NCBI RefSeq assembly: GCF_008000815.1
Contig: NZ_CP042806.1
Span: forward strand, 62,001 to 126,000
DNA from: Terriglobus albidus
GTDB taxonomy: Bacteria > Acidobacteriota > Terriglobia > Terriglobales > Acidobacteriaceae
DNA length: 64,000 bases
Direction of reading: 5' to 3'
Shown here: piece after piece, positions 17,947-27,092 of the stretch
How the letters are laid out: the number at the start of each line of letters is the position of its first letter
How positions within the stretch are numbered: the stretch's first letter is position 1
The notes under the pieces: generated by a model
What the model saw: only the letters and a program-made list of their open reading frames with translations
Told to the model about the DNA's origin: nothing
Database searches by the model: none
Made by a program: the position numbers and the translations under genes

Positions 17947-17967
17947 GATTTTATGGCCCTGAATTCG

Positions 17968-17973
17968 TACAAT
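17968..17973 (+). promoter_or_regulatory. -10 box (TACAAT) of aspS
   Basis: TACAAT lies 10 nt before the GTG start, with a possible TTCGAT -35 at 18 nt spacing. It sits just after the msrB terminator, as expected for an independent transcription unit with a very short leader. Confidence 0.5.
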
Positions 17974-17983
17974 AGACCCTATC

Positions 17984-19840
<1,857 letters not shown>

Positions 19841-19863
19841 CAGAGTCAAGGGAAACAACATCG

Positions 19864-19886
19864 AACCCGCCCTCGTAGGGCGGGTT
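19864..19886 (+). terminator. Rho-independent terminator after aspS
   Basis: A 10-bp perfect stem AACCCGCCCT / AGGGCGGGTT with a 3-nt loop, followed by TCTTTAT. Confidence 0.9.
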
Positions 19887-19907
19887 TCTTTATGAGCCGC
19901 AACACTG

Positions 19908-19998
19908 GGTGCCCCATCCATCGCTACTCACCCCAACGAACAAGTTCGCCGGGAACCCAACACGCGATGGGTGGGATATTCGAGCGAAGCTCGAATTA
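19908..19998. repeat. Intergenic repeat, GGGTGCCCCAT family
   Basis: Begins CTGGGTGCCCCATCCATCGC and ends with the hairpin TTCGAGCGAAGCTCGAA. Related copies lie inside 14925-15114, at 24480-24754 and at 58276-58342. In two places, here and at 58276, it is followed directly by a member of the TGGGAGCC family. Confidence 0.75.
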
Positions 19999-20153
19999 GG
20001 TGGGAGCCGTGGGCTTTTAGCCCACGGTCTACCGGCTTAACAAATAACTGGGCTTTAGCCCTGGGCCTTTTCCTTACAGATAGCGAAGGCCCAGGGCTAA
20101 AGCCCAGTTATTTCTAACCTTTTATCAGCGGGCTGAAGCCCGCTGCTCCCACC
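19999..20153. repeat. Intergenic three-hairpin repeat (GGTGGGAGC family), copy 1
   Basis: A 155-bp unit bounded by inverted GGTGGGAGC and GCTCCCACC. Inside are three hairpins: one around GTGGGCTTTTAGCCCAC, a large one pairing ATAACTGGGCTTTAGCCC (from 20044) with its complement (to 20110), and AGCGGGCTGAAGCCCGCT. Their loops are CTTTTAG, CTTTAG/CTAAAG and CTGAAG-like. A second copy is at 58343-58486. Confidence 0.85.
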
Positions 20154-20157
20154 AGTT

Positions 20158-21072
20158 TCAGCCATGATTTCCTGACAACGCCTCCACTTCATCCCGCGAC
20201 GGCATCGACACCTGCGCCCCCAATCGCGTCACCGAGATCGCAGCGGCAGCATTCGCATATCGCGCCGCTGCCTGCGGCGAGTCCCCGGCCAGGAGCCGCA
20301 CCGCAAACGCTCCATTGAAGCAGTCCCCTGCCGCCGTCGTATCCACAGCCTTCACCGCAAATGCGGGCACCAGCGTAGGCTCACAATCAGCGCCCATCAG
20401 AAATGCTCCGCGTTCGCCCAGCTTTAGCGCCACGTTGCGGCATCCTATCGCCAGCAGGCGTTCGGCCGTTTGCTGCGGTTCCATCGAGCCTGCAACAAGC
20501 TGCGCAGCCTCAGTCTCATTCGGAGTCAACCATGTCACCGCGCGCAGCAACTCTTCCGGTAGCGCTGCAACAGGGGCAGGATCGAGGATGACTGCAAGGC
20601 CGGCCTTGTGCGCCTCCTGTGCAGCCGCAACCACCGCATCCATCGGGATCTCGAGCTGCAACAAGACCACGCCGACTTCGGCAAACTCAAGCGCACGGAT
20701 ATCCGCTGCTGTGACTAAACCATTCGCGCCTGGTTGTACGACAATCGCATTCTGCCCATCGGAGGAGTGAGTAATCACCGCCAGCCCTGACGGTCCGTCA
20801 CTTACCTGCACACCAGCAACGTCCACCGCGGCCTCATCCAGACCGTCCAGCAGTGCGCCGCCGTAACTGTCGCTACCGACACGGCCCGCCATGCGCACCT
20901 GCGCCCCCAGTCTCGCCGCAGCGATAGCCTGGTTCGCGCCTTTCCCACCCAGCAGCGAATCGTATCCGCTGCCACGAACGGTCTCTCCGGCCAGCGGAAT
21001 ACGCTCCGCATGCACGACGAGATCGAAGTTGAGGCTTCCAATCACCAGCACCGACTTCCGCACGAACCTCAT
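20158..21072 (-). CDS. rbsK: Ribokinase (PfkB family)
   Basis: A 304-residue cytoplasmic sugar kinase that phosphorylates D-ribose to ribose 5-phosphate with ATP. Visible features are the N-terminal GSLNFDLV, the substrate-binding GGKGANQAIAAARLGA (near residue 40-56), and the C-terminal PfkB signature DTTAAGDCFNGAFAVRL with the catalytic Asp of AAGD. The ATG at 21072 is chosen because upstream in-frame codons lie within the palindromic element at 21075-21190. No ribose transport or rbsD gene is adjacent, so the gene stands alone; another PfkB sugar cannot be excluded. Confidence 0.87.
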   Translation of the reverse strand: MRFVRKSVLVIGSLNFDLVVHAERIPLAGETVRGSGYDSLLGGKGANQAIAAARLGAQVRMAGRVGSDSYGGALLDGLDEAAVDVAGVQVSDGPSGLAVITHSSDGQNAIVVQPGANGLVTAADIRALEFAEVGVVLLQLEIPMDAVVAAAQEAHKAGLAVILDPAPVAALPEELLRAVTWLTPNETEAAQLVAGSMEPQQTAERLLAIGCRNVALKLGERGAFLMGADCEPTLVPAFAVKAVDTTAAGDCFNGAFAVRLLAGDSPQAAARYANAAAAISVTRLGAQVSMPSRDEVEALSGNHG

Positions 21073-21074
21073 CC

Positions 21075-21190
21075 TAGAGCATTTTTCCTGTTGCTGGGTA
21101 TCCCGGAAGGAGCGTGCAGTGGCGTCTTCATTGCGGAAAACGCCCATAGATGCGGAAGCCCTACTTTACACCTACAGGAAAAATGCTCTA
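21075..21190. repeat. MITE-like element with 17-bp perfect terminal inverted repeats
   Basis: A 116-bp element whose ends are perfect inverted copies of TAGAGCATTTTTCCTGT (21075-21091 and 21174-21190). It has no coding capacity. Related fragments occur at 134-204 and 63535-63600. It ends 3 nt before the ribokinase start codon, so it is part of that gene's upstream region. No clear target duplication is seen. Confidence 0.8.
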
Positions 21191-21307
21191 CGGCAAATAC
21201 AAAAGCTCCGCGCAGCGAAGCCTTGGGTGCATTTCTTATTCAATCCTTCAATCCCCATAAAAAACGGCAGCGGAGGTGTCGCGGCCTCCGCTGCCGGCGT
21301 GAGGGGT

Positions 21308-22624
21308 CTAGTAAGAAGCGTTATGGTTTGTCGACGCCGTCGTGTGCGAAGCCAACGGTGCAGTCCCGTTGTCCGCGAGGTTCTTGACGTCCTTCTCTGC
21401 GAGGAGCGCTTCTATCTCCGCAGTGAATTCCTGTTTGAGCTGATCGTTGAAGGCTCCGCTCGAGGGCGAGGCGAAGCCCGAGTGGACCAGGCGCACGCGG
21501 CCATCCTTGCCGACAAACAGCGTCGCCGGCCAGGTGTTCAGATTGACCGCCTGCGGGACCTTCTCCCACATCTCTGCCGGGGCGCCGGCCAGCAGATAGG
21601 TGTACTTCACACCGTAGTGCTGGATGAACGCCTTCTCGCGAGCGAGCGAGTCCTGCTGCTCAGGCTCTTCGAAGTTCAGAGCAACGATCTCCAGCCCCTT
21701 ATCGCGATACTTCTTGTCGAGCTCGACCAGGTAGCGCGCTTCGTCATGGCAGTTCGGGCACCAGGTTCCGGTCACGATCGCAAGAACCACTTTGTTTTTG
21801 AAACGGGCATCATCGCTGGAAACCAGCTTGCCGTTCACGTCCGGGAACTTGAAGCTGAACCGCTCATTCGCATCGCGCACGGTCGTGTGCTTGCTGTAGT
21901 TCTCCGGCTCCGCGAAGCCCTTGCTGCGTGCTACGTCAGAGCGGTATGCAATCAGCGGCTCTGTTGGCGTGTATGCTCCTTCGGTCTTCACCTCCAGCGT
22001 CCCGTCGTCCTTGGGTGTTACCCGCACCAGCAGAGGACGAGCTCCGTCGAAGTGGCTCAGCAGCCAGCTTCCGTTCTTATAAGTTCCGGTCAACGCTCCG
22101 GTGTCGCCATCGATACGCAGAATCGACGCCTGCGCTTCCGCGCCGTTCTGCTTCACGATAAAGCGCCATGCTTTCTCGCCCTTTGCGGTCTCATGCGGAA
22201 TCTCCCAGTTGCCCGCAATATTCGGGGCCTGCGCAGAGGCTGCTGCCGTGGCATCAGCATGACGGGTTGCATGGAAGGGATAGTCGGCGATGTACTTCTC
22301 ACGCTCAAAGCGTCCACGCAGCTTACCGGTAAGCGTGTCCCCGTTGGCGTTTGCCGAGATCGTCGTCAGGTAATGCTCAAAGTCGAGTACGACTTCGTTG
22401 TTGTTGCGCTTCGCTGCGGTTGTGGTTTCGGTCTCCTTGTCTCCGTTGAAGAGTGTGCCTTTAATCTGCTGGCCGTCTTCGGAGATGTCGAGACGGAACG
22501 GAATCTCCGTTCCATTGAGAGTGAAGGCCGCGTCCCAGCGTCCTGCGAGTGAGTTCTGCGCGAAGACGGCAGAGCTGCTGAGGACCACGGCAGCGAGTGC
22601 GATAGTTCGATTGCGGAATGTCAT
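21308..22624 (-). CDS. Exported TlpA-like thioredoxin-fold protein with N-terminal beta domain
   Basis: A 438-residue exported protein, signal peptide 1-22. Residues of about 25-250 form two repeated beta-rich segments (SLAGRWDAAFTLNGTEIPF and IAGNWEIPHETAKGEKAW), resembling lipocalin-like or DUF4369-like modules. Residues of about 255-415 are a TlpA/ResA-type thioredoxin domain with the redox motif C289-P-N-C292 in TGTWCPNCHDEARYL. It should reduce or isomerise disulfides, or keep cytochrome c haem-site cysteines reduced, in the periplasm. Downstream of, and on the same strand as, a single-haem protein gene, which fits a role in c-type cytochrome biogenesis, but a hairpin lies between them. 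Confidence 0.8.
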   Translation of the reverse strand: MTFRNRTIALAAVVLSSSAVFAQNSLAGRWDAAFTLNGTEIPFRLDISEDGQQIKGTLFNGDKETETTTAAKRNNNEVVLDFEHYLTTISANANGDTLTGKLRGRFEREKYIADYPFHATRHADATAAASAQAPNIAGNWEIPHETAKGEKAWRFIVKQNGAEAQASILRIDGDTGALTGTYKNGSWLLSHFDGARPLLVRVTPKDDGTLEVKTEGAYTPTEPLIAYRSDVARSKGFAEPENYSKHTTVRDANERFSFKFPDVNGKLVSSDDARFKNKVVLAIVTGTWCPNCHDEARYLVELDKKYRDKGLEIVALNFEEPEQQDSLAREKAFIQHYGVKYTYLLAGAPAEMWEKVPQAVNLNTWPATLFVGKDGRVRLVHSGFASPSSGAFNDQLKQEFTAEIEALLAEKDVKNLADNGTAPLASHTTASTNHNASY

Positions 22625-22712
22625 GGCAAGCTTCTCCTGAATTTCAGTTGCGAAGGAAGTTCTGTTGCGAAAGGTTGTCGGTGAACTGCAGCGATACGGG
22701 CGATTGGTAATT

Positions 22713-22740
22713 GGCTATCCCGCCCTTCGGCGGGATAGCC
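22713..22740 (-). terminator. Hairpin overlapping the 3' end of the single-haem protein gene
   Basis: A 12-bp perfect stem GGCTATCCCGCC / GGCGGGATAGCC with a 4-nt loop. The hairpin encodes the last residues (LSRRRAG) and the stop codon of the upstream gene. No T-tract follows, so it could be a terminator, an mRNA 3' stabiliser, or a processing site between the two genes. Confidence 0.55.
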
Positions 22741-24109
22741 TTTCTGCCCGTGCTGCTGCAGCAGCCGACTGTCGCCACTCCTCCGGTAGATGTGGCTTGG
22801 TCGCGAGCAGAATCTGGTACGCGGCGGTGCGATCAGCCGCGGAGATTTTCTGGAATGCGGGCGATTGGTCCGCTCCGCTCAGTACCTCATAGAGGCGGTG
22901 ATAGACATAGCTCTTCGCCTCTTGCGGCAACTGATCGAACTGATCCGAGTAGACGAGATAGCTGACGGGATATCGGAAGATCCGCGTCTTTAGATCGAAG
23001 TCACGTAGAGAGCGGCCCTTGCTGTCACGCAATCCCTCTGAGGCAAAGGTCCGCGCAAAGCTGTTGTTTCCCGCTATTGGCCCGGGCAGCGGAGCTTCGT
23101 TAGCAAACAACAGATACTGCACCAGCTCTTCCGCCGGTTTCTCAAACGTAGCGCGCTCTTCAGGCGTGAGCGAACCTTCGACACCGTTGTTCTTCTTCGC
23201 ATGCTCAAAGAAAGCAATGCGTGTCTTGTAGTTCGTCAGCGTGATGAGGTTATGCATCTGGGTCTGATGTGTGAGCACCAGGTGCGCCACGATGTCGCTC
23301 TGCGGATTCAGGTAATCCGCATTGAGAAATCTCTGTTCCAGCGGCTGCAGGCTTTGATCGGGATCGCCATGCGGTCCATTGGCAGTCCCGTATCCCGCCG
23401 GCATGATGGAATTACCCATCGTACGTTCGCTGCCCGCCGAGCCGGTAACATACCATCCACCCCAGCGCTTTGCGATCGGCGTCTCCTGCCCGGTAACAAA
23501 CGACTCCGTCGAGTTCGCCAGCGTGCCCGTGGGCGATGGATAGATCGAGCGCACCAGCACACCGGGAACATTTCGAGTGCCGGGCGCGATGTGGCACTGC
23601 GTGCAGTCCAGCTCGGCGCGCTCAAACTTCGGATGCTCTGCCTTATTGGCGTCGAGCAGATAAAACGCAGCGCCCTGGTTGGGATCGAACGAGACGATCT
23701 CCAGCGCCTTGCCTTCGTGCACAAAGCCGACATACACATCGTCGTTGAAGTAGAGTGCACGCGGATGTTCCGGAGAGATCTTCTTGTACTGGAAGCTGGT
23801 CTTGGAGAAGACGAGTGTCTGCGAGTCCTGCGGAATGTGCAGCGCCTTCAGCACCGCAGGCAGATAGCCCAGGCGTTCGTCATACGAGAGCTTCACCGTT
23901 CCCGCTTCAAGCTTCTTCTCGAGCTCGGCTACCGGATCGTGCAGCTCATCCTGCAGATAGCGGATCGGCGCATCCGTGTAGGGAATATATCCCTGACGCT
24001 TCACGGCTATCTGTCCGCGGGCGCTCCATGCTCCAACACTTACGGCGAATAACGCAGCCGACAACAACAACACCACGACAGGCAGACGCAAACGTGCCAT
24101 CTGGTCCAT
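22715..24109 (-). CDS. Exported single-haem c-type cytochrome-like protein of unknown function
   Basis: With the start at 24109 the protein has 464 residues and an N-terminal membrane/signal segment (about 6-28). One covalent haem motif is present, C169-T-Q-C172-H173. The rest (for example RALYFNDDVYVGFVHEGKALEI and HLVLTHQTQMHNLITL) has no motif I recognise; the many conserved-looking Met and His residues could supply the distal haem ligand. Long for a monohaem protein, it may be an electron carrier or an oxidase-like enzyme in the periplasm. A TlpA-like thioredoxin gene follows. An ATG at 24100 is an alternative start. It is preceded by an unusually long, structured leader. Confidence 0.7.
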   Translation of the reverse strand: MDQMARLRLPVVVLLLSAALFAVSVGAWSARGQIAVKRQGYIPYTDAPIRYLQDELHDPVAELEKKLEAGTVKLSYDERLGYLPAVLKALHIPQDSQTLVFSKTSFQYKKISPEHPRALYFNDDVYVGFVHEGKALEIVSFDPNQGAAFYLLDANKAEHPKFERAELDCTQCHIAPGTRNVPGVLVRSIYPSPTGTLANSTESFVTGQETPIAKRWGGWYVTGSAGSERTMGNSIMPAGYGTANGPHGDPDQSLQPLEQRFLNADYLNPQSDIVAHLVLTHQTQMHNLITLTNYKTRIAFFEHAKKNNGVEGSLTPEERATFEKPAEELVQYLLFANEAPLPGPIAGNNSFARTFASEGLRDSKGRSLRDFDLKTRIFRYPVSYLVYSDQFDQLPQEAKSYVYHRLYEVLSGADQSPAFQKISAADRTAAYQILLATKPHLPEEWRQSAAAAARAERLSRRRAG

Positions 24110-24421
24110 GACCTTTTCTGGGCTGCACGCGCGACAAGGCGCACGCAACACCGGAAGACGATGCGATATCGCGGATATGAGACTCCGCGGTAAATCGCTT
24201 CAAATTGTCAGAGGGTGGTCAACGATATGAGGTAACAAGCAGCGCATGCACGCCCTCACACTCTCGTTGACCGGAAAGCTATCGTGAGCGGCAACAACCA
24301 CAGAGCGTGGCCGCAACGGAGAGAACACGCGCAGTCGCCGCGAACATTGCGTTCCGGCCTGCACTCATCGCGTTGTTGTGAAGATGGGTCTTCAAAACGC
24401 CTGCTCCGTTGTACTGCTTAG
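24110..24421 (-). promoter_or_regulatory. Long structured 5' leader of the single-haem protein gene
   Basis: From the predicted transcription start near 24421 to the ATG at 24109 the mRNA leader is about 310 nt. It contains a 29-codon reading frame (24279-24368) followed after 6 nt by a hairpin: outer stem GGTCAACGA / TCGTTGACC (24272-24264 with 24225-24217) and inner stem TGAGG / CCTCA. A second small hairpin overlaps the Cys codons of the reading frame. The layout resembles leader-peptide attenuators; function is unproven. Confidence 0.45.
24279..24368 (-). CDS. Candidate leader peptide, Cys-rich at the C-terminus
   Basis: An ATG-started frame of 29 residues, MSAGRNAMFAATARVLSV followed by AATLCGCCRSR. 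Three cysteines fall within four residues near the end (C23, C25, C26), and the stop codon is 6 nt before a stable hairpin. No ribosome site is visible before the first ATG. If translated, ribosome stalling at Cys codons could sense cysteine or charged tRNA-Cys supply, which would suit genes for a covalent-haem protein and a thioredoxin. A chance frame cannot be excluded. Confidence 0.3.
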   Translation of the reverse strand: MSAGRNAMFAATARVLSVAATLCGCCRSR

Positions 24422-24427
24422 TTGTCT

Positions 24428-24455
24428 ATTATGCACTTCTGGAAAAATCGTGCAA
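24428..24455 (-). promoter_or_regulatory. Sigma-70-type promoter of the single-haem protein gene
   Basis: On the minus strand TTGCAC (24455-24450), 16-nt spacer, CATAAT (24433-24428). Both boxes are close to consensus. It places the transcript start around 24421. Confidence 0.65.
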
Positions 24456-24479
24456 GTTCATTTCGGAATAACCCAAGCT

Positions 24480-24754
24480 CTGGGTGCCCCATCCATCGCA
24501 TATCGGGGTCCCCGACGAACTTGTTCGTTGTTGGGGTGATAACGCGATGGCTAGGATGTTTGCGCTTCGCGCGAACCTTTTTTGTTTGTCATCCCGCAGG
24601 GATCTGCTTTTCAGATTGTGGCCGGTAAGAAGCATCGGTAGAGAAGCAGATTTCTCCGCTCCCGTTGGTCGCTACGAAATGACAAAACAAAAAATACGAT
24701 TCGAGCTTCGCTCGAACATCCCACCCATTGCTACGCAATGGATGGGGCACCCAG
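24480..24754. repeat. Nested palindromic repeat, two families one inside the other
   Basis: The outer arms, CTGGGTGCCCCATCCATCGC (24480-24499) and its near-perfect complement (24735-24754), enclose a copy of the TTTGTCATCCC family (about 24590-24700), whose own ends TTTTGTTTGTCAT and ATGACAAAACAAAA are inverted repeats. A further hairpin TTCGAGC/GCTCGAA-type lies between. The 275-bp region is therefore a palindrome within a palindrome and has no plausible gene. Confidence 0.8.
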
Positions 24755-24811
24755 TGTATGGGCACCGAATATACCAACTAGCAACCAGGAACGAGCAACC
24801 AGCAGCTGCGC

Positions 24812-25759
24812 TTACAACGCGCTCGCCTTACACAGCTTCACCGTGTCATCACGATGCAGCTTCAACTCCGCCGCAGCCAGCACTTCATGCAACTGCTCGA
24901 GGCTCGTCGCACTCGCAATGGGAGCGGTGACGGTACGACGGCTCAACAGCCACGCCAGCGCTACTGTTGCCTGCTTGGCGCCGGTTGATGCCGAGACCTC
25001 CGCAAGCGCCTTCAGGATGCGCTCTCCGCGTTCGTCAAAGTACTTGGTCACATAGCCCGCGCGCGCTGCGCCTTCCGCATCTGCCTTCGACTTGTACTTC
25101 CCTGTAAGAAATCCGGCAGCCAGCGAGAAGTAAGGAATGACACCGATGTTGTGCTTATCCACCACCGGTTCCACACCCTCTTCATACTCCTGACGTACTA
25201 CGAGGTTGTAGTGTGGCTGGATCGACTCGTATCGCGGAAATCCATTCTGTTTGGCGATATCAAGAGCGACGGCGAGGCGTTTACCGGTGTAGTTCGAGGC
25301 TCCGATCGCACGCACCTTCCCGGCCTGCGCTAGTGATGCAAAGGCTCCAAGCGTCTCCTCGAGCGGAGTCTCGGCATCATCCGTGTGCGCCTGGTAGAGG
25401 TCGATATAGCTCGTTTGCAACCGCTGCAGCGATTGGTCCACGGCTTTCACGATGTGCGCTTTACGCAGGCCCTTTCCTTCGGCGACTTCCATGCCGACCT
25501 TCGTGGCCAGCACCACCTTGTCGCGTTTGCCGCTGCGGGCGAACCAGTTGCCGAGGATCGTCTCGCTCTCGCCGCCCTTGTTACCCGGAACCCAGCGCGA
25601 GTAGACATCAGCCGTATCGATGAAGTTGAAGCCGCGATCGACAAATGCATCCAGGATGGTGAAGGACTTTTGTTCATCGATCGTCCAACCAAAAACATTG
25701 CCACCCAGGCAGATCGGTGAAACCATCAGGCCCGAGCGGCCAAGCTGCTTCTTCTCCAT
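24812..25759 (-). CDS. Aldo/keto reductase
   Basis: A 315-residue cytoplasmic NAD(P)H-dependent oxidoreductase with the (beta/alpha)8 fold. The catalytic tetrad is recognisable: Asp and Tyr in FIDTADVYSRW, Lys in VLATKVG and His in YQAHTDD. Substrate-loop and cofactor segments SLAAGFLTGKYK and LSRRTVTAPIASATS match the AKR family close to YhdN/GSP69-type reductases. A strong GAGGAGAAGG ribosome site precedes the ATG. The gene follows a rhomboid-like gene by 13 nt, so the two form an operon. The carbonyl substrate is unknown. Confidence 0.88.
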   Translation of the reverse strand: MEKKQLGRSGLMVSPICLGGNVFGWTIDEQKSFTILDAFVDRGFNFIDTADVYSRWVPGNKGGESETILGNWFARSGKRDKVVLATKVGMEVAEGKGLRKAHIVKAVDQSLQRLQTSYIDLYQAHTDDAETPLEETLGAFASLAQAGKVRAIGASNYTGKRLAVALDIAKQNGFPRYESIQPHYNLVVRQEYEEGVEPVVDKHNIGVIPYFSLAAGFLTGKYKSKADAEGAARAGYVTKYFDERGERILKALAEVSASTGAKQATVALAWLLSRRTVTAPIASATSLEQLHEVLAAAELKLHRDDTVKLCKASAL

Positions 25760-25772
25760 CCCAACCTTCTCC

Positions 25773-26609
25773 TCAGTTCATCCACTTTCTGTCGCGGGGA
25801 TCGCGGCGCTCGTCATCCGGAGCAATGTAACGGCCCTCTTCATCGAACTTCACCACGCGGTTCTGCTTGCGCATGTAGACCTCAAACTTACGCGCGGCAC
25901 GGCGGCGCTTCCAGCGATAGTAGCCATTGCGCAGACCGAAGTAACGCTCGCTGGCGCCGAAGACAACTCCACGCGTCGGCGCGAACTTGAAGTAGAGCCA
26001 GCCGCACAAAGCTCCGCAGAGCTCCGCCAATGCACCAAAACGATCACCGCCCTGGATGACAGTCGCCAGTTGCAGCAGGATAAAGATCGCGACCGCATAC
26101 TTTGCCTTCATCCGGATGACGAAGAAGACATACATCTCGCTGTCGCCCATCAGCGAGGCAAACGCCGTCATCAGCCCCATGACCGCGGGCCATGGACCGG
26201 CAGCAACGAGATCCTGGCGCAATCCGAAGATGTGCGTATAGGAAATCGCCGAGGCCAGCAGACCTGCGCCGACAGCGGTAAACAGATAGAGCTCCACCAG
26301 ACGCCGGCTGCCGAAGGTTCCCTCCATCCACACGCCCAGGAACCACAGCGAGAGCAGGGCGAAGATCATCCCCAGAAGACCAGCCGGGTAGAAGATGAAG
26401 GTCAGCAGTTGCCAGACGTAGCCGTGGAAGACACTCTGTGGCACCAGGACCACATATCCGGTTAGCAGGTGCGCGATATCCCGGGCTGCCCATTCCAGCA
26501 CAAGGAAGCCAAAGAAGGACGCCAGATGGATGAGGATGAGCTTGCGGGTCGCGCCGGAAAAGTGGGGTAGGTTCAGCGTGATGGGTCCGGTGCTGCGCAT
26601 GCACTCCAT
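25773..26609 (-). CDS. Rhomboid-fold membrane protein lacking the catalytic Ser and His (pseudo-rhomboid)
   Basis: A 278-residue protein with about six membrane helices in residues 22-210 and a basic cytoplasmic tail. The rhomboid L1 loop and overall order are present (VWMEGTFGSRRLVELYLF), but the GxSG serine motif is replaced by AAGPWPAVMG, and the TM6 histidine motif by ALAELCGALCG. Protease activity is therefore not expected. Such inactive rhomboids often act as membrane chaperones or quality-control factors. The charged tail (RRRAARKFEVYMRKQNRV, ending in DDERRDPRDRKWMN) resembles the DUF6576 tail of other soil-bacterial rhomboids. Co-transcribed with the aldo/keto reductase. Start could also be the Met three codons later. 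Confidence 0.75.
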   Translation of the reverse strand: MECMRSTGPITLNLPHFSGATRKLILIHLASFFGFLVLEWAARDIAHLLTGYVVLVPQSVFHGYVWQLLTFIFYPAGLLGMIFALLSLWFLGVWMEGTFGSRRLVELYLFTAVGAGLLASAISYTHIFGLRQDLVAAGPWPAVMGLMTAFASLMGDSEMYVFFVIRMKAKYAVAIFILLQLATVIQGGDRFGALAELCGALCGWLYFKFAPTRGVVFGASERYFGLRNGYYRWKRRRAARKFEVYMRKQNRVVKFDEEGRYIAPDDERRDPRDRKWMN

Positions 26610-26712
26610 TTCATCACAGCGGCCCAGCCGCCGTCCCGGGCTACCGCAGGCATCCCCGCCGGCGGCCTCAGCCCGGAACGATTCACCGCATCTTCGGGCT
26701 TTAACGGGTGTT

Positions 26713-26718
26713 TATACT
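26713..26718 (+). promoter_or_regulatory. -10 box (TATACT) of the small carboxypeptidase-regulatory-like gene
   Basis: TATACT lies 7 nt before the ATG at 26726, implying a leaderless transcript and ruling out the in-frame GTG at 26708. Confidence 0.5.
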
Positions 26719-26725
26719 CAGTGAT

Positions 26726-27085
26726 ATGCGTCGCCTGTCCTTAATTCGCCTTGTCGTCGCCGCCGGCCTTACCGCCGCGGCTGCTCTGCCGATCGCAATG
26801 CCTACCGCTGCCGTGGCGCAGCAGAAGCAGCGCACCGTGGAAGGCAAGGTCATCGACGGCTCTGACGGCGCCCTGAAGGGGGCCGTGGTCTACCTGAAGG
26901 ACACCCGCACCCAGTCCGTAAAGAGCTTTATCACCAGCGAGGACGGAGCCTACCGCTTCGGCCAGCTCTCCCAGAACACCGACTACGAGCTCTGGGCCGT
27001 GCACGAGGGCAAGAAGAGCAACACCAAGACGGTCAGCTCCTTCGACAGCAAGAACGCCTTCCAGATCAACCTGAAGGTTAACTAG
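26726..27085 (+). CDS. Small exported protein with one carboxypeptidase-regulatory-like domain
   Basis: A 119-residue protein: signal peptide of about 31 residues (ending PTAAVAQ), then a single beta-sandwich domain of the carboxypeptidase-regulatory/CarboxypepD type, with VEGKVIDGSDGALKGAVVYL and the later YRFGQLSQNTDYELWAVHEG. It is the same fold that heads the TonB-type receptors at 9782 and 39605, but free-standing. Periplasmic or secreted; function unknown. Freestanding versions are common in acidobacteria. An independent unit, with repeat DNA and a terminator downstream. Confidence 0.75.
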   Translation: MRRLSLIRLVVAAGLTAAAALPIAMPTAAVAQQKQRTVEGKVIDGSDGALKGAVVYLKDTRTQSVKSFITSEDGAYRFGQLSQNTDYELWAVHEGKKSNTKTVSSFDSKNAFQINLKVN

Positions 27086-27092
27086 GCGTGCT

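Noticed and set aside
21073-21147. 25-codon extension of the ribokinase over the palindromic element
   Set aside because: It translates the MITE-like repeat; the family normally begins just before GSLNFD.
24484-24930. Open frames in the nested repeat region
   Set aside because: Entirely within palindromic repeats and overlapping the aldo/keto reductase 3' end; no start signals.
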